Assembly: GCA_030533445.1 (NCBI GenBank)
Contig: JARPUW010000052.1
Coordinates: forward strand, 1 to 64,000
Length of the DNA: 64,000 bases
From: Cyprinodon diabolis
Lineage: Eukaryota; Chordata; Actinopteri; Cyprinodontiformes; Cyprinodontidae
Direction: 5' to 3'
Part shown: positions 46,825 through 59,689 of the stretch, piece by piece
Layout: each line of letters begins with the position of its first letter
Numbering within the stretch: the first letter of the stretch is position 1
Made by a program: the position numbers and the translations under genes
Notes under the pieces: generated by a model
Database searches by the model: none
What the model was told of the DNA's origin: nothing
What the model saw: only the letters and a program-made list of their open reading frames with translations

Positions 46825-48435
46825 AATGAGCAATATGCCAGAATGTATGAGTGTGTATAAGGAAGAGGCTTTTATTCTGTAGAGTCCTTGTAGTCTTATT
46901 TTGAAAGTCTATCATGAATGTGCATCAAAAGATGGGTCACGCCCAGCAGTGATATAGAATCCATTTCCAAATGTTAAATCACTGGTTTTCCATGTTATTA
47001 GGTGAATAGTTGCTGTATTACAGAGTAAATGGGAGACTTTTATTGTGAAATTTGCTCTGGGTGTGTTTTGAAAAGGTCACTAGAGTGTAAAAAAAACAAC
47101 CTGGAAGAGTTTGGGTCATAATGTTGAGCCATTTGCATCAATTAATGCATTAGTATAATCTAGAGGCTTTTATTTTGTAGGGTCCCTGGAGTCTTATTTT
47201 GAAAGTCCAACAGAGTTGTGTTTATAGAAAATGTTCAGACCCGTCAATGATAGTTGATTACTTTTCAATCGTTAAATCACTCTTTTTCCATGTTATTAGG
47301 GCAGTAGATGAAGCGGAAATGGGAGGCTTTTATTTTGAAATTTGCTATAGGGTGTGTTTTAAACAGTCTCCTAGAGTCTATTCTCTAAAACGGGGTTGAG
47401 TTTGGGTCATAATGTTGAGCCATATAGGGCAATAAATATATGTAAAAAATATAGAGGCTTTTATTTTGTAGGGTCCCTGGAGTCTTATTTTGAAAGTCTA
47501 TCAGTGCTGAGTGGCAAGGGAAGTGTCATGTACAGCAGTCATATAGTATCCATTTCCCAATGTTAAATCAGTCCTTTCACCCTCCATTAGATTAATATGT
47601 GCTGTTTAAAACAGCAGAGGTAAAATCTGTTTGAAGCTTGGTAACCTTGACAACGCTTAACGAGCCTCTCACTGACACAGACAACAGCTGCACTCACTAT
47701 TGGTTTCTTCTTCCCAGGCTTTTTTGTATGGGAAGAACGGCACCGAACAAACGACTACTGATCAAAAACCGTATGAGTTATTCAAAAAACATTTTCACCA
47801 TGAGCATCAGCAATCCTTCGACTCCAACTATACCAACTTTGGTGTATGTGTGTCATTCAGAAAAATATTTATGACGAGTTGAAAACACATAGTCTGATTC
47901 GTTTCTCTCCCATCTTCAGCTCAAAAAGAATAGAGAAAGGCTGAAACTCTCATCGACTTTAGGTTGGTCTGGAGGGTTTTTAAGGAAAAGTATTAATCCT
48001 ACCGTAATTCCGAAGACATTGTGTGAGTCCAGAGGTTTCAGTCTACAAACTGACCAAAAATGGTGACTGTAGCTCCAAATATGTGGCCGTGAGGGCGAGA
48101 ATAAGATGTTTGATCTTAAAAAAATGGCCGCCTCACACTAAGATTTCAGCAGCTGCACTCTAGCAGGCTGCTGCAGAAGCTAACTGTCAGCTAGCTTCCA
48201 GGTGCTTACCCTCCGAACAAACGACTGCTGAGCAAAAACCGTAAAAGATATCTGAAAAATTCTTTCAGTGAAAGCAACATCTATCCTTTGTCTCAGACTG
48301 GGGTAACCTTCATGTCTGTAGGTCTTTCACAACCCAAAACGAAGCACAAACAAAATGGTTGGCCCACCTGCTCCTCCCTTTGTTTGAACTGCAGGACCTC
48401 ACTCTCACTCACCTTTTAGCTGCTAAAGCACCCCT

Positions 48436-51400
48436 CCGAACAAACGACTGCTGAGTAAAAACCGTAAAAGGTATCTGAAAAATTCTTTTTATCTAAGCGA
48501 CAGCTATATCTTGTCTTCAATTGGAGTAACTTTCATGGCTGTAGGTCATCTACAAACTGAATGGGAAGAGAAAGAAAAAGAAAAAACGTTTCATCACACC
48601 TAAGCTTCTAATTGAGCTAGCTGCAGCAGGTCACTGTCACTCAGCTTTCAGGTGCTTAAAATGTCCTCCGAACAAACGACTGCTGAGCAAAAACCGTATG
48701 AGTTATTCAAAAAATTTTTTCACCGTGAGCGTCAGTCATCCTTCGACTCCAACTATGCCAACTTTGGTGTATGTGTGTCATTCAGAAAAATATTTATGAC
48801 GACTTGAAAACACATAGTCTGATTCGTTTTTCTCCCCTCTTCTGCTCCAAAACCAATGAAAAACTGCTCTGATTTTCATCGACTTTAGGTCGGTCTGGAG
48901 GGTTTTTAAGGAAACGTATTAATCCTACCGTAATTCCGAAGATATTGTGTGGGTCCAGAGATTTCAGTCTACAAACTGACCAAAAATGGTGACTCTAGCT
49001 ATAAATATGTGGCCGTGAGGGCGAGTTTAAAATGTTTTTTTGTGTTTAAAAAACGCCTGCCTCACACTCTAGCTTTTCAGTTGCTCCACTCTAGCAGGCT
49101 GGATTTTGCTAAAACTTTGTGGCGCTTGAGGTCTGATTATAAAAAAACCGTAGCAGTTATCAACATACCGTCTTCAGTTTTAAATAGACGAAGGATTTAT
49201 CTACAAACTGAGCTTCAAACTGTTTTTCTAGGTGAATGTATGCCGACACAGTGAAGTGCTGTTTTTTATGCTTTTTTTTTCCTCTCCCCATTCATTTCCT
49301 ATGGGATTTTTTTGCGACGTTTTCGCTAATAATTCGCAAACCTTCGGACTAATGAGAAAGTTTTATACAAGCACACATCACCCCATTGGTCCCGACGCGT
49401 GTGCCAACTTTGGGCCCGATCCGCCAAACCGTGCGGGACTAGTTACGTGCCGAAGTTTTGGGTGGCGAGGAGAACTATAATAACTAGAAAATTTCTAAAG
49501 AAATTTTGAGGGGGGCCACCTACTGCCCGTCTGGGGAACCAGGCCAATACGGCCCTGGCAAGTGACGTCGGGGCTCCCCAGACCAACTGCTTACGCCTTT
49601 AAGGGCTGCAGAGGGAAGGAAAGAGGTCAAGTTCATGGGCAAAGAGAGCTGTGTGCCACTTGTGCTGAAATCTGGGAAATAGACGTGCACAGCGTATGAT
49701 GCACAAGCGTAATATCGGTTGTCCATATTGAACCACAGTGGGTAAAGCTCAGTTGGCGTGCTCCGCCCGCCTGCTAGGAGCCATTGCAGTGATGAAAAAA
49801 ATCACCATTGGCGGGCTCTGCCCGCCTTCTAAAAGCCATTGCAGTGATGAAATCACCATCGGCGGGCCCCGCCCGCCTGCTACCATTGGCGGGCTCCGCC
49901 CGCCATGTAAAATCCATTGCAGTGATGAAATCACCATTGGCGGGCTCCGCCCGCCTTCTAAGAGCCATTGCAGTGATGAAATTACAAGTGGCAATGAGCA
50001 ATATGCCAGAATGTATGAGTGTGTATAAGGAAGAGGCTTTTATTCTGTAGAGTCCCTGTAGTCTTATTTTGAAAGTCCATCATGGATGTGCATCAAAAGA
50101 TGGGTCATGCCCAGCAGTGATGTAGAATCCATTTCCAAATGTTAAATCACTGGTTTTCCATGTTATTAGGTGAATAGTTGCTGTATTACAGAGTAAATGG
50201 GAGACTTTTATTGTGAAATTTGCTCTGGGGTGTGTTTTGAAAAGGTCACTAGAGTCTAATAAAAACAACCTGGAAGAGTTTGGGTCATAATGTTGAGCCA
50301 TTTGCATCAATTAATGCATTAGTATAATCTAGAGGCTTTTATTTTGTAGGGTCCCTGGAGTCTTATTTTGAAAGTCCAACAGAGTTGTGTTTAGAGAAAA
50401 TGTTCAGACCCATCAATGATAGTTGATGACTTTCCAATCGTTAAATCACTCTTTTTCCATGTTATTAGGGCAGTAGATGAAGCGGAAATGGGAGGCTTTT
50501 ATTTTGAAATTTGCTATAGGGTGTGTTTTAAACAGTCTCCTAGAGTCTATTCTCTAAAACGGGGTTGAGTTTGGGTCATAATGTTGAGCCATATAGGGCA
50601 ATAAATATATGTAAAAAATATAGAGGCTTTTATTTTGTAGGGTCCCTGGAGTCTTATTTTGAAAGTCTATCAGTGCTGAGTGGCAAGGGAAGTGTCATGT
50701 ACAGCAGTCATATAGTATCCATTTCCCAATGTTAAATCAGTCCTTTCACCCTCCATTAGATTAATATGTGCTGTTTAAAACAGCAGAGGTAAAATCTGTT
50801 TGAAGCTTGGTAACCTTGACAACGCTTAACGAGCCTCTCACTGACACAGACAACAGCTGCACTCACTATTGGTTTCTTCTTCCCAGGCTTTTTTGTATGG
50901 GAAGAACGGCACCGAACAAACGACTACTGATCAAAAACCGTATGAGTTATTCAAAAAACATTTTCACCATGAGCATCAGCAATCCTTCGACTCCAACTAT
51001 ACCAACTTTGGTGTATGTGTGTCATTCAGAAAAATATTTATGACGAGTTGAAAACACAGTCTGATTCGTTTCTCTCCCATCTTCAGCTCAAAAAGAATAG
51101 AGAAAGGCTGAAACTCTCATCGACTTTAGGTTGGTCTGGAGGGTTTTTAAGGAAAAGTATTAATCCTACCGTAATTCCGAAGACATTGTGTGAGTCCAGA
51201 GGTTTCAGTCTACAAACTGACCAAAAATGGTGACTGTAGCTCCAAATATGTGGCCGTGAGGGCGAGAATAAGATGTTTGATCTTAAAAAAATGGCCGCCT
51301 CACACTAAGATTTCAGCAGCTGCACTCTAGCAGGCTGCTGCAGAAGCTAACTGTCAGCTAGCTTCCAGGTGCTTACCCTCCGAACAAACGACTGCTGAGC

Positions 51401-51602
51401 AAAAACCGTAAAAGATATCTGAAAAATTCTTTCAGTGAAAGCAACATCTATCCTTTGTCTCAGACTGGGGTAACCTTCATGTCTGTAGGTCTTTCACAAC
51501 CCAAAACGAAGCACAAACAAAATGGTTGGCCCACCTGCTCCTCCCTTTGTTTGAACTGCAGGACCTCACTCTCACTCACCTTTTAGCTGCTAAAGCACCC
51601 CT
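48436..51602 (+). repeat. Macrosatellite unit 16 (3167 bp), most diverged unit
   Basis: There is no 66-bp minisatellite. From about 49460 to 50110 the unit carries many differences, including GGTGGCGAGGAGAACT, an altered GC block and GGGTCATGCCC. It also has private changes in R2 near 50393-50430. Subrepeat A has GACGACTTGAAAAC near 48799, a B-like state. Subrepeat B has a 2-bp loss (AACACAGTCTG near 51053). Confidence 0.95.
49755..49992. repeat. GC-rich hairpin minisatellite (unit 16), variant form
   Basis: There are five hairpin positions: GGCGTGC (broken stem), then loops TCT, CCC, TCC, TCC. The short copy sits after the third hairpin. Spacers read CACCATTGGC, GTAAAATCC and GAAATTACAAGTGGC. 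The first spacer (CATTGCAGTGATGAAAAAAA) matches the 51-bp consensus. Confidence 0.9.
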
Positions 51603-52642
51603 CCGAACAAACGACTGCTGAGTAAAAACCGTAAAAGGTATCTGAAAAATTCTTTTTATCTAAGCGACAGCTATATCTTGTCTTCAATTGGAGTAACTTT
51701 CATGGCTGTAGGTCATCTACAAACTGAATGGGAAGAGAAAGAAAAAGAAAAAACGTTTCATCACACCTAAGCTTCTAATTGAGCTAGCTGCAGCAGGTCA
51801 CTGTCACTCAGCTTTCAGGTGCTTAAAATGTCCTCCGAACAAACGACTGCTGAGCAAAAACCGTATGAGTTATTCAAAAAATTTTTTCACCGTGAGCGTC
51901 AGTCATCCTTCGACTCCAACTATGCCAACTTTGGTGTATGTGTATCATTCAGAAAAATATTTATGACGAGTTTAAAACACATAGTCTGATTCGTTTTTCT
52001 CCCCTCTTCTGCTCCAAAACCAATGAAAAACGGCTCTGATTTTCATCGACTTTAGGTCGGTCTGGAGGGTTTTTAAGGAAAAGTATTAATCCTACCGTAA
52101 TTCCGAAGATATTGTGTGGGTCCAGAGATTTCAGTCTACAAACTGACCAAAAATGGTGACTCTAGCTATAAATATGTGGCCGTGAGGGCGAGTTTAAGAT
52201 GTTTTTTTGTGTTTAAAAAACGCCTGCCTCACACTCTAGCTTTTCAGTTGCTCCACTCTAGCAGGCTGGATTTTGCTAAAACTTTGTGGCGCTTGAGGTC
52301 TGATTATACAAAAACCGTAGCAGTTATCAACATACCGTCTTCAGTTTTAAATAGACGAAGGATTTATCTACAAACTGAGCTTCAAACTGTTTTTCTAGGT
52401 GAATGTATGGCGACACAGTGAAGTGCTGTTTTTTATGCTTTTTTTTTCCTCTCCCCATTCATTTCCTATGGGATTTTTTTGCGACGTTTTCGCTAATAAT
52501 TCGCAAACCTTCGGACTAATGAGAAAGTTTTATACAAGCACACATCACCCCATTGGTCCCGACGCGTGTGCCAACTTTGGGCCCGATCCGCCAAACCGTG
52601 CGGGACTAGTTACGCGCCGAAGTTTTGGGTATACGGGAGAAT

Positions 52643-52786
52643 TATAATAATAATAATAATACGCGGAATAAATATGTGCAATAGTAGTAGGTGGGCCATG
52701 CCTTCGGCATGTGGCCCCCCAATAATACGCGGAATAAATATGTGCAATAGTAGTAGGTGGGCCATGCCTTCGGCATGTGGCCCCCC
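52643..52786. repeat. 66-bp hairpin minisatellite, 2 copies (unit 17)
   Basis: There are two copies with right junction CCCCCCAACTAG, the same arrangement as unit 9, also a beta unit. Confidence 0.95.
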
Positions 52787-53059
52787 AACTAGAAAATTTC
52801 TAAAGAAATTTTGAGGGGGGCCACCTACTGCCCGTCTGGGGAACCGGGCCAATACGGCCCTGGCAAGTGACGTCGGGGCTCCCCAGACCAACTGCTTACG
52901 CCTTTGAGGGCTGCTGAGGGAAGGAAAGAGGGCAAGTTCATGGGCAAAGAGAGCTGTGTGCCACTTGTGCTGAAATCTGGGAAATAGACGTGCACAGAGT
53001 ATGATGCACAAGGGTAATATGGGTTGTCCATATTGAAACACAGTGGGTAAAGCCCAGTT

Positions 53060-53277
53060 GGCGGGCTTCGCCCGCCTGCTAGGAGCCATCTCAGTGAAGA
53101 AAAAAATCACCAATGGCGGGCTCTGCCCGCCTTCTAAGAGCCATTGCAGTGATGAAATCACCTGCTAAGAGCCATTGCAGTGATGTAATCACCTTTGGCG
53201 GGCTCCGCCCGCCTGTTACCATTGGCGGGCTCCGCCCGCCTTCTAAGAGCCATTGCAGTGATGAAATCACCAATGGC
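53060..53277. repeat. GC-rich hairpin minisatellite (unit 17), 20-bp deletion
   Basis: After ATCAC near 53161 the sequence goes straight to CTGCTAAG, losing CAATGGCGGGCTCCGCCCGC. The third hairpin is removed almost exactly. Confidence 0.92.
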
Positions 53278-54888
53278 AATGAGCAATATGCCAGAATGTA
53301 TGAGTGTGTATAAGGAAGAGGCTTTTATTCTGTAGAGTCCTTGTAGTCTTATTTTGAAAGTCTATCATGAATGTGCATCAAAAGATGGGTCACGCCCAGC
53401 AGTGATATAGAATCCATTTCCAAATGTTAAATCACTGGTTTTCCATGTTATTAGGTGAATAGTTGCTGTATTACAGAGTAAATGGGAGACTTTTATTGTG
53501 AAATTTGCTCTGGGGTGTGTTTTGAAAAGGTCACTAGAGTCTAATAAAAACAACCTGGAAGAGTTTGGGTCATAATGTTGAGCCATTTGCATCAATTAAT
53601 GCATTACTATAATCTAGAGGCTTTTATTTTGTAGGGTCCCTGGAGTCTTATTTTGAAAGTCCAACAGAGTTGTGTTTATAGAAAATGTTCAGACCCGTCA
53701 ATGATAGTTGATTACTTTCCAATCGTTAAATCACTCTTTTTCCATGTTATTAGGGCAGTAGATGAAGCGGAAATGGGAGGCTTTTATTTTGAAATTTGCT
53801 ATAGGGTGTGTTTTAAACAGTCTCCTAGAGTCTATTCTCTAAAACGGGGTTGAGTTTGGGTCATAATGTTGAGCCATATAGAGCAATAAATATATGTAAA
53901 AAATATAGAGGCTTTTATTTTGTAGGGTCCCTGGAGTCTTATTTTGAAAGTCTATCAGTGCTGAGTGGCAAGGGAAGTGTCATGTACAGCAGTCATATAG
54001 TATCCATTTCCCAATGTTAAATCAGTCCTTTCACCCTCCATTAGATTAATATGTGCTGTTTAAAACAGCAGAGGTAAAATCTGTTTGAAGCTTGGTAACC
54101 TTGACAACGCTTAACGAGCCTCTCACTGACACAGACAACAGCTGCACTCACTATTGGTTTCTTCTTCCCAGGCTTTTTTGTATGGGAAGAACGGCACCGA
54201 ACAAACGACTACTGATCAAAAACCGTATGAGTTATTCAAAAAACATTTTCACCATGAGCATCAGCAATCCTTCGACTCCAACTATACCAACTTTGGTGTA
54301 TGTGTGTCATTCAGAAAAATATTTATGACGAGTTGAAAACACATAGTCTGATTCGTTTTTCTCCCATCTTCAGCTCAAAAAGAATGGAGAAAGGCTGAAA
54401 CTCTCATCCACTTTAGGTTGGTCTGGAGGGTTTTTAAGGCAAAGTATTAATCCTACCGTAATTCCGAAGACATTGTGTGAGTCCAGAGGTTTCAGTCTAC
54501 AAACTGACCAAAAATGGTGACTGTAGCTCCAAATATGTGGCCGTGAGGGCGAGAATAAGATGTTTGATCTTAAAAAATGGCCGCCTCACACTAAGATTTC
54601 AGCAGCTGCACTCTAGCAGGCTGCTGCAGAAGCTAACTGTCAGCTAGCTTCCAGGTGCTTACCCTCCGAACAAACGACTGCTGAGCAAAAACCGTAAAAG
54701 ATATCTGAAAAATTCTTTCAGTGAAAGCAACATCTATCCTTTGTCTCAGACTGGGGTAACCTTCATGTCTGTAGGTCTTTCACAACCCAAAACGAAGCAC
54801 AAACAAAATGGTTGGCCCACCTGCTCCTCCCTTTGTTTGAACTGCAGGACCTCACTCTCACTCACCTTTTAGCTGCTAAAGCACCCCT

Positions 54889-57800
54889 CCGAACAAACGA
54901 CTGCTGAGTAAAAACCGTAAAAGGTATCTGAAAAATTCTTTTTATCTAAGCGACAGCTATATCTTGTCTTCAATTGGAGTAACTTTCATGGCTGTAGGTC
55001 ATCTACAAACTGAATGGGAAGAGAAAGAAAAAGAAAAAACGTTTCATCACACCTAAGCTTCTAATTGAGCTAGCTGCAGCAGGTCACTGTCACTCAGCTT
55101 TCAGGTGCTTAAAATGTCCTCCGAACAAACGACTGCTGAGCAAAAACCGTATGAGTTATTCAAAAAATTTTTTCACCGTGAGCGTCAGTCATCCTTCGAC
55201 TCCAACTATGCCAACTTTGGTGTATGTGTGTCATTCAGAAAAATATTTATGACGAGTTTAAAACACATAGTCGGATTCGTTTTTCTCCCCTCTTCTGCTC
55301 CAAAACCAATGAAAAACGGCTCTGATTTTCATCGACTTTAGGTCGGTCTGGAGGGTTTTTAAGGAAAAGTATTAATCCTACCGTAATTCCGAAGATATTG
55401 TGTGGGTCCAGAGATTTCAGTCTACAAACTGACCAAAAATGGTGACTCTAGCTATAAATATGTGGCCGTGAGGGCGAGTTTAAAATGTTTTTTTGTGTTT
55501 AAAAAACGCCTGCCTCACACTCTAGCTTTTCAGTTGCTCCACTCTAGCAGGCTGGATTTTGCTAAAACTTTGTGGCGCTTGAGGTCTGATTATACAAAAA
55601 CCGTAGCAGTTATCAACATACCGTCTTCAGTTTTAAATAGACGAAGGATTTATCTACAAACTGAGCTTCAAACTGTTTTTCTAGGTGAATGTATGCCGAC
55701 ACAGTGAAGTGCTGTTTTTTATGCTTTTTTTTTCCTCTCCCCATTCATTTCCTATGGGATTTTTTTGCGACGTTTTCGCTAATAATTCGCAAACCTTCGG
55801 ACTAATGAGAAAGTTTTATACAAGCACACATCACCCCATTGGTCCCGACGCGTGTGCCAACTTTGGGCCCGATCCGCCAAACCGTGCGGGACTAGTTACG
55901 CGCCGAAGTTTTGGGTATACGGGAGAATTATAATAACTAGAAAATTTCTAAAGAAATTTTGAGGGGGGCCACCTACTGCCCGTCTGGGGAACCGGGCCAA
56001 TACGGCCCTGGCAAGTGACGTCGGGGCTCCCCAGACCAACTGCTTACGCCTTTGAGGGCTGCTGAGGGAAGGAAAGAGGGCAAGTTCATGGGCAAAGAGA
56101 GCTGTGTGCCACTTGTGCTGAAATCTGGGAAATAGACGTGCACAGCGTATGATGCACAAGGGTAATATGGGTTGTCCATATTGAAACACAGTGGGTAAAG
56201 CCCAGTTGGCGGGCTTCGCCCGCCTGCTAGGAGCCATCTCAGTGAAGAAAAAAATCACCAATGGCGGGCTCTGCCCGCCTTCTAAGAGCCATTGCAGTGA
56301 TGAAATCACCAATGGCGGGCTCCGCCCGCCTGCTAAGAGCCATTGCAGTGATGTAATCACCTTTGGCGGGCTCCGCCCGCCTGTTACCATTGGCGGGCTC
56401 CGCCCGCCTTCTAAGAGCCATTGCAGTGATGAAATCACCAATGGCAATGAGCAATATGCCAGAATGTATGAGTGTGTATAAGGAAGAGGCTTTTATTCTG
56501 TAGAGTCCTTGTAGTCTTATTTTGAAAGTCTATCATGAATGTGCATCAAAAGATGGGTCACGCCCAGCAGTGATATAGAATCCATTTCCAAATGTTAAAT
56601 CACTGGTTTTCCATGTTATTAGGTGAATAGTTGCTGTATTACAGAGTAAATGGGAGACTTTTATTGTGAAATTTGCTCTGGGGTGTGTTTTGAAAAGGTC
56701 ACTAGAGTCTAATAAAAACAACCTGGAAGAGTTTGGGTCATAATGTTGAGCCATTTGCATCAATTAATGCATTAGTATAATCTAGAGGCTTTTATTTTGT
56801 AGGGTCGCTGGAGTCTTATTTTGAAAGTCCAACAGAGTTGTGTTTATGGAAAATGTTCAGACCCGTCAATGATAGTTGATTACTTTCCAATTGTTAAATC
56901 ACTCTTTTTCCATGTTATTAGGGCAGTAGATGAAGCGGAAATGGGAGGCTTTTATTTTGAAATTTGCTATAGGGTGTGTTTTAAACAGTCTCCTAGAGTC
57001 TATTCTCTAAAACGGGGTTGAGTTTGGGTCATAATGTTGAGCCATATAGGGCAATAAATATATGTAAAAAATATAGAGGCTTTTATTTTGTAGGGTCCCT
57101 GGAGTCTTATTTTGAAAGTCTATCAGTGCTGAGTGGCAAGGGAAGTGTCATGGACAGCAGTCATATAGTATCCATTTCCCAATGTTAAATCAGTCCTTTC
57201 ACCCTCCATTAGATTAATATGTGCTGTTTAAAACAGCAGAGGTAAAATCTGTTTGAAGCTTGGTAACCTTGACAACGCTTAACGAGCCTCTCACTGACAC
57301 AGACAACAGCTGCACTCACTATTGGTTTCTTCTTCCCAGGCTTTTTTGTATGGGAAGAACGGCACCGAACAAACGACTACTGATCAAAAACCGTATGAGT
57401 TATTCAAAAAACATTTTCACCATGAGCATCAGCAATCCTTCGACTCCAACTATACCAACTTTGGTGTATGTGTGTCATTCAGAAAAATATTTATGACGAG
57501 TTGAAAACACATAGTCTGATTCGTTTCTCTCCCATCTTCAGCTCAAAAAGAATAGAGAAAGGCTGAAACTCTCATCGACTTTAGGTTGGTCTGGAGGGTT
57601 TTTAAGGAAAAGTATTAATCCTACCGTAATTCTGAAGACATTGTGTGAATCCAGAGGTTTCAGTCTACAAACTGACCAAAAATGGTGACTGTAGCTCCAA
57701 ATATGTGGCCGTGAGGGCGAGAATAAGATGTTTGATCTGAAAAAAATGGCCGCCTCACACTAAGATTTCAGCAGCTGCACTCTAGCAGGCTGCTGCAGAA

Positions 57801-58057
57801 GCTAACTGTCAGCTAGCTTCCAGGTGCTTACCCTCCGAACAAACGACTGCTGAGCAAAAACCGTAAAAGATATCTGAAAAATTCTTTCAGTGAAAGCAAC
57901 ATCTATCCTTTGTCTCAGACTGGGGTAACCTTCATGTCTGTAGGTCTTTCACAACCCAAAACGAAGCACAAACAAAATGGTTGGCCCACCTGCTCCTCCC
58001 TTTCTTTTAACTGCAGGACCTCACTCTCACTCACCTTTTAGCTGCTAAAGCACCCCT
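54889..58057 (+). repeat. Macrosatellite unit 18 (3169 bp)
   Basis: There is no 66-bp minisatellite. It shares GGTCGCTGG, GATCTGAAAAAAATGG and CCCTTTCTTTTAACTGC with unit 8. Private changes include TTTATGGAAAATG (56847), CAATTGTTAAATC (56888) and TTCTGAAGAC (57631). Confidence 0.95.
56208..56445. repeat. GC-rich hairpin minisatellite (unit 18)
   Basis: There are five hairpins in the standard form. Confidence 0.9.
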
Positions 58058-59097
58058 CCGAACAAACGACTGCTGAGTAAAAACCGTAAAAGGTATCTGA
58101 AAAATTCTTTTTATCTAAGCGACAGCTATATCTTGTCTTCGATTGGAGTAACTTTCATGGCTGTAGGTCATCTACAAACTGAATGGGAAGAGAAAGAAAA
58201 AGAAAAAACGTTTCATCACACCTAAGCTTCTAATTGAGCTAGCTGCAGCAGGTCACTGTCACTCAGCTTTCAGGTGCTTAAAATGTCCTCCGAACAAACG
58301 ACTGCTGAGCAAAAACCGTATGAGTTATTCAAAAAAATTTTTCACCGTGAGCGTCAGTCATCCTTCGACTCCAACTATGCCAACTTTGGTGTATGTGTGT
58401 CATTCAGAAAAATATTTATGACGAGTTTAAAACACATAGTCTGATTCGTTTTTCTCCCCTCTTCTGCTCCAAAACCAATGAAAAACGGCTCTGATTTTCA
58501 TCGACTTTAGGTCGGTCTGGAGGGTTTTTAAGGAAAAGTATTAATCCTACCGTAATTCCGAAGATATTGTGTGGGTCCAGAGATTTCAGTCTACAAACTG
58601 ACCAAAAATGGTGACTCTAGCTATAAATATGTGGCCGTGAGGGCGAGTTTAAAATGTTTTTTTGTGTTTAAAAAACGCCTGCCTCACACTCTAGCTTTTC
58701 AGTTGCTCCACTCTAGCAGGCTGGATTTTGCTAAAACTTTGTGGTGCTTGAGGTCTGATTATACAAAAACCGTAGCAGTTATCAACATACCGTCTTCAGT
58801 TTTAAATAGACGAAGGATTTATCTACAAACTGAGCTTCAAACTGTTTTTCTAGGTGAATGTATGCCGACACAGTGAAGTGCTGTTTTTTATGCTTTTTTT
58901 TTCCTCTCCCCATTCATTTCCTATGGGATTTTTTTGCGACGTTTTCACTAATAATTCGCAAACCTTCGGACTAATGAGAAAGTTTTATACAAGCACACAT
59001 CACCCCATTGGTCCCGACGCGTGTGCCAACTTTGGGCCCGATCCGCCAAACCGTGCGGGACTAGTTACGCGCCGAAGTTTTGGGTATACGGGAGAAT

Positions 59098-59175
59098 TAT
59101 AATAATAATAATAATACGCGGAATAAATATGTGCAATAGTAGTAGGTGGGCCATGCCTTCGGCATGTGGCCCCCC
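59098..59175. repeat. 66-bp hairpin minisatellite, 1 copy (unit 19)
   Basis: There is a single copy after the longer ATA run, with the CCCCCCAATAACTAG junction. Confidence 0.95.
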
Positions 59176-59451
59176 AATAACTAGAAAATTTCTAAAGAAA
59201 TTTTGAGGGGGGCCACCTACTGCCCGTCTGGGGAACCGGGCCAATACGGCCCTGGCAAGTGATGTCGGGGCTCCCCAGACCAACTGCTTACGCCTTTGAG
59301 GGCTGCTGAGGGAAGGAAAGAGGGCAAGTTCATGGGCAAAGAGAGCTGTGTGCCACTTGTGCTGAAATCTGGGAAATAGACGTGCACAGCGTATGATGCA
59401 CAAGGGTAATATGGGTTGTCCATATTGAAACACAGTGGGTAAAGCCCAGTT

Positions 59452-59689
59452 GGCGGGCTTCGCCCGCCTGCTGGGAGCCATCTCAGTGAAGAAAAAAATC
59501 ACCAATGGCGGGCTCTGCCCGCCTTCTAAGAGCCATTGCAGTGATGAAATCACCAATGGCGGGCTCCGCCCGCCTGCTAAGAGCCATTGCAGTGATGTAA
59601 TCACCTTTGGCGGGCTCCGCCCGCCTGTTACCATTGGCGGGCTCCGCCCGCCTTCTAAGAGCCATTGCAGTGATGAAATCACCAATGGC
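59452..59689. repeat. GC-rich hairpin minisatellite (unit 19)
   Basis: There are five hairpins. CTGGGAGCC follows the first, as in units 3 and 15. Confidence 0.9.

Larger units (their letters stand above)
45130..48435 (+). repeat. Macrosatellite unit 15 (3306 bp)
   Basis: This unit has two 66-bp minisatellite copies with the AATAACTAG junction. Subrepeat A reads GAAGACATTGTGTGGG near 45631, where GAAGAC is the usual state of B. Private changes include GACGTACACAG (46515), CACCATTGGC at the GC block end, and GTGTAAAAAAAAC near 47086. Confidence 0.95.
51603..54888 (+). repeat. Macrosatellite unit 17 (3286 bp), beta subfamily
   Basis: This unit has two 66-bp minisatellite copies and a 20-bp deletion in the GC block near 53161. 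The deletion begins at the same base of the repeat as the one in unit 10. Beta markers are present. TATGGCGACACAG near 52407 is shared only with unit 3. Confidence 0.95.
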
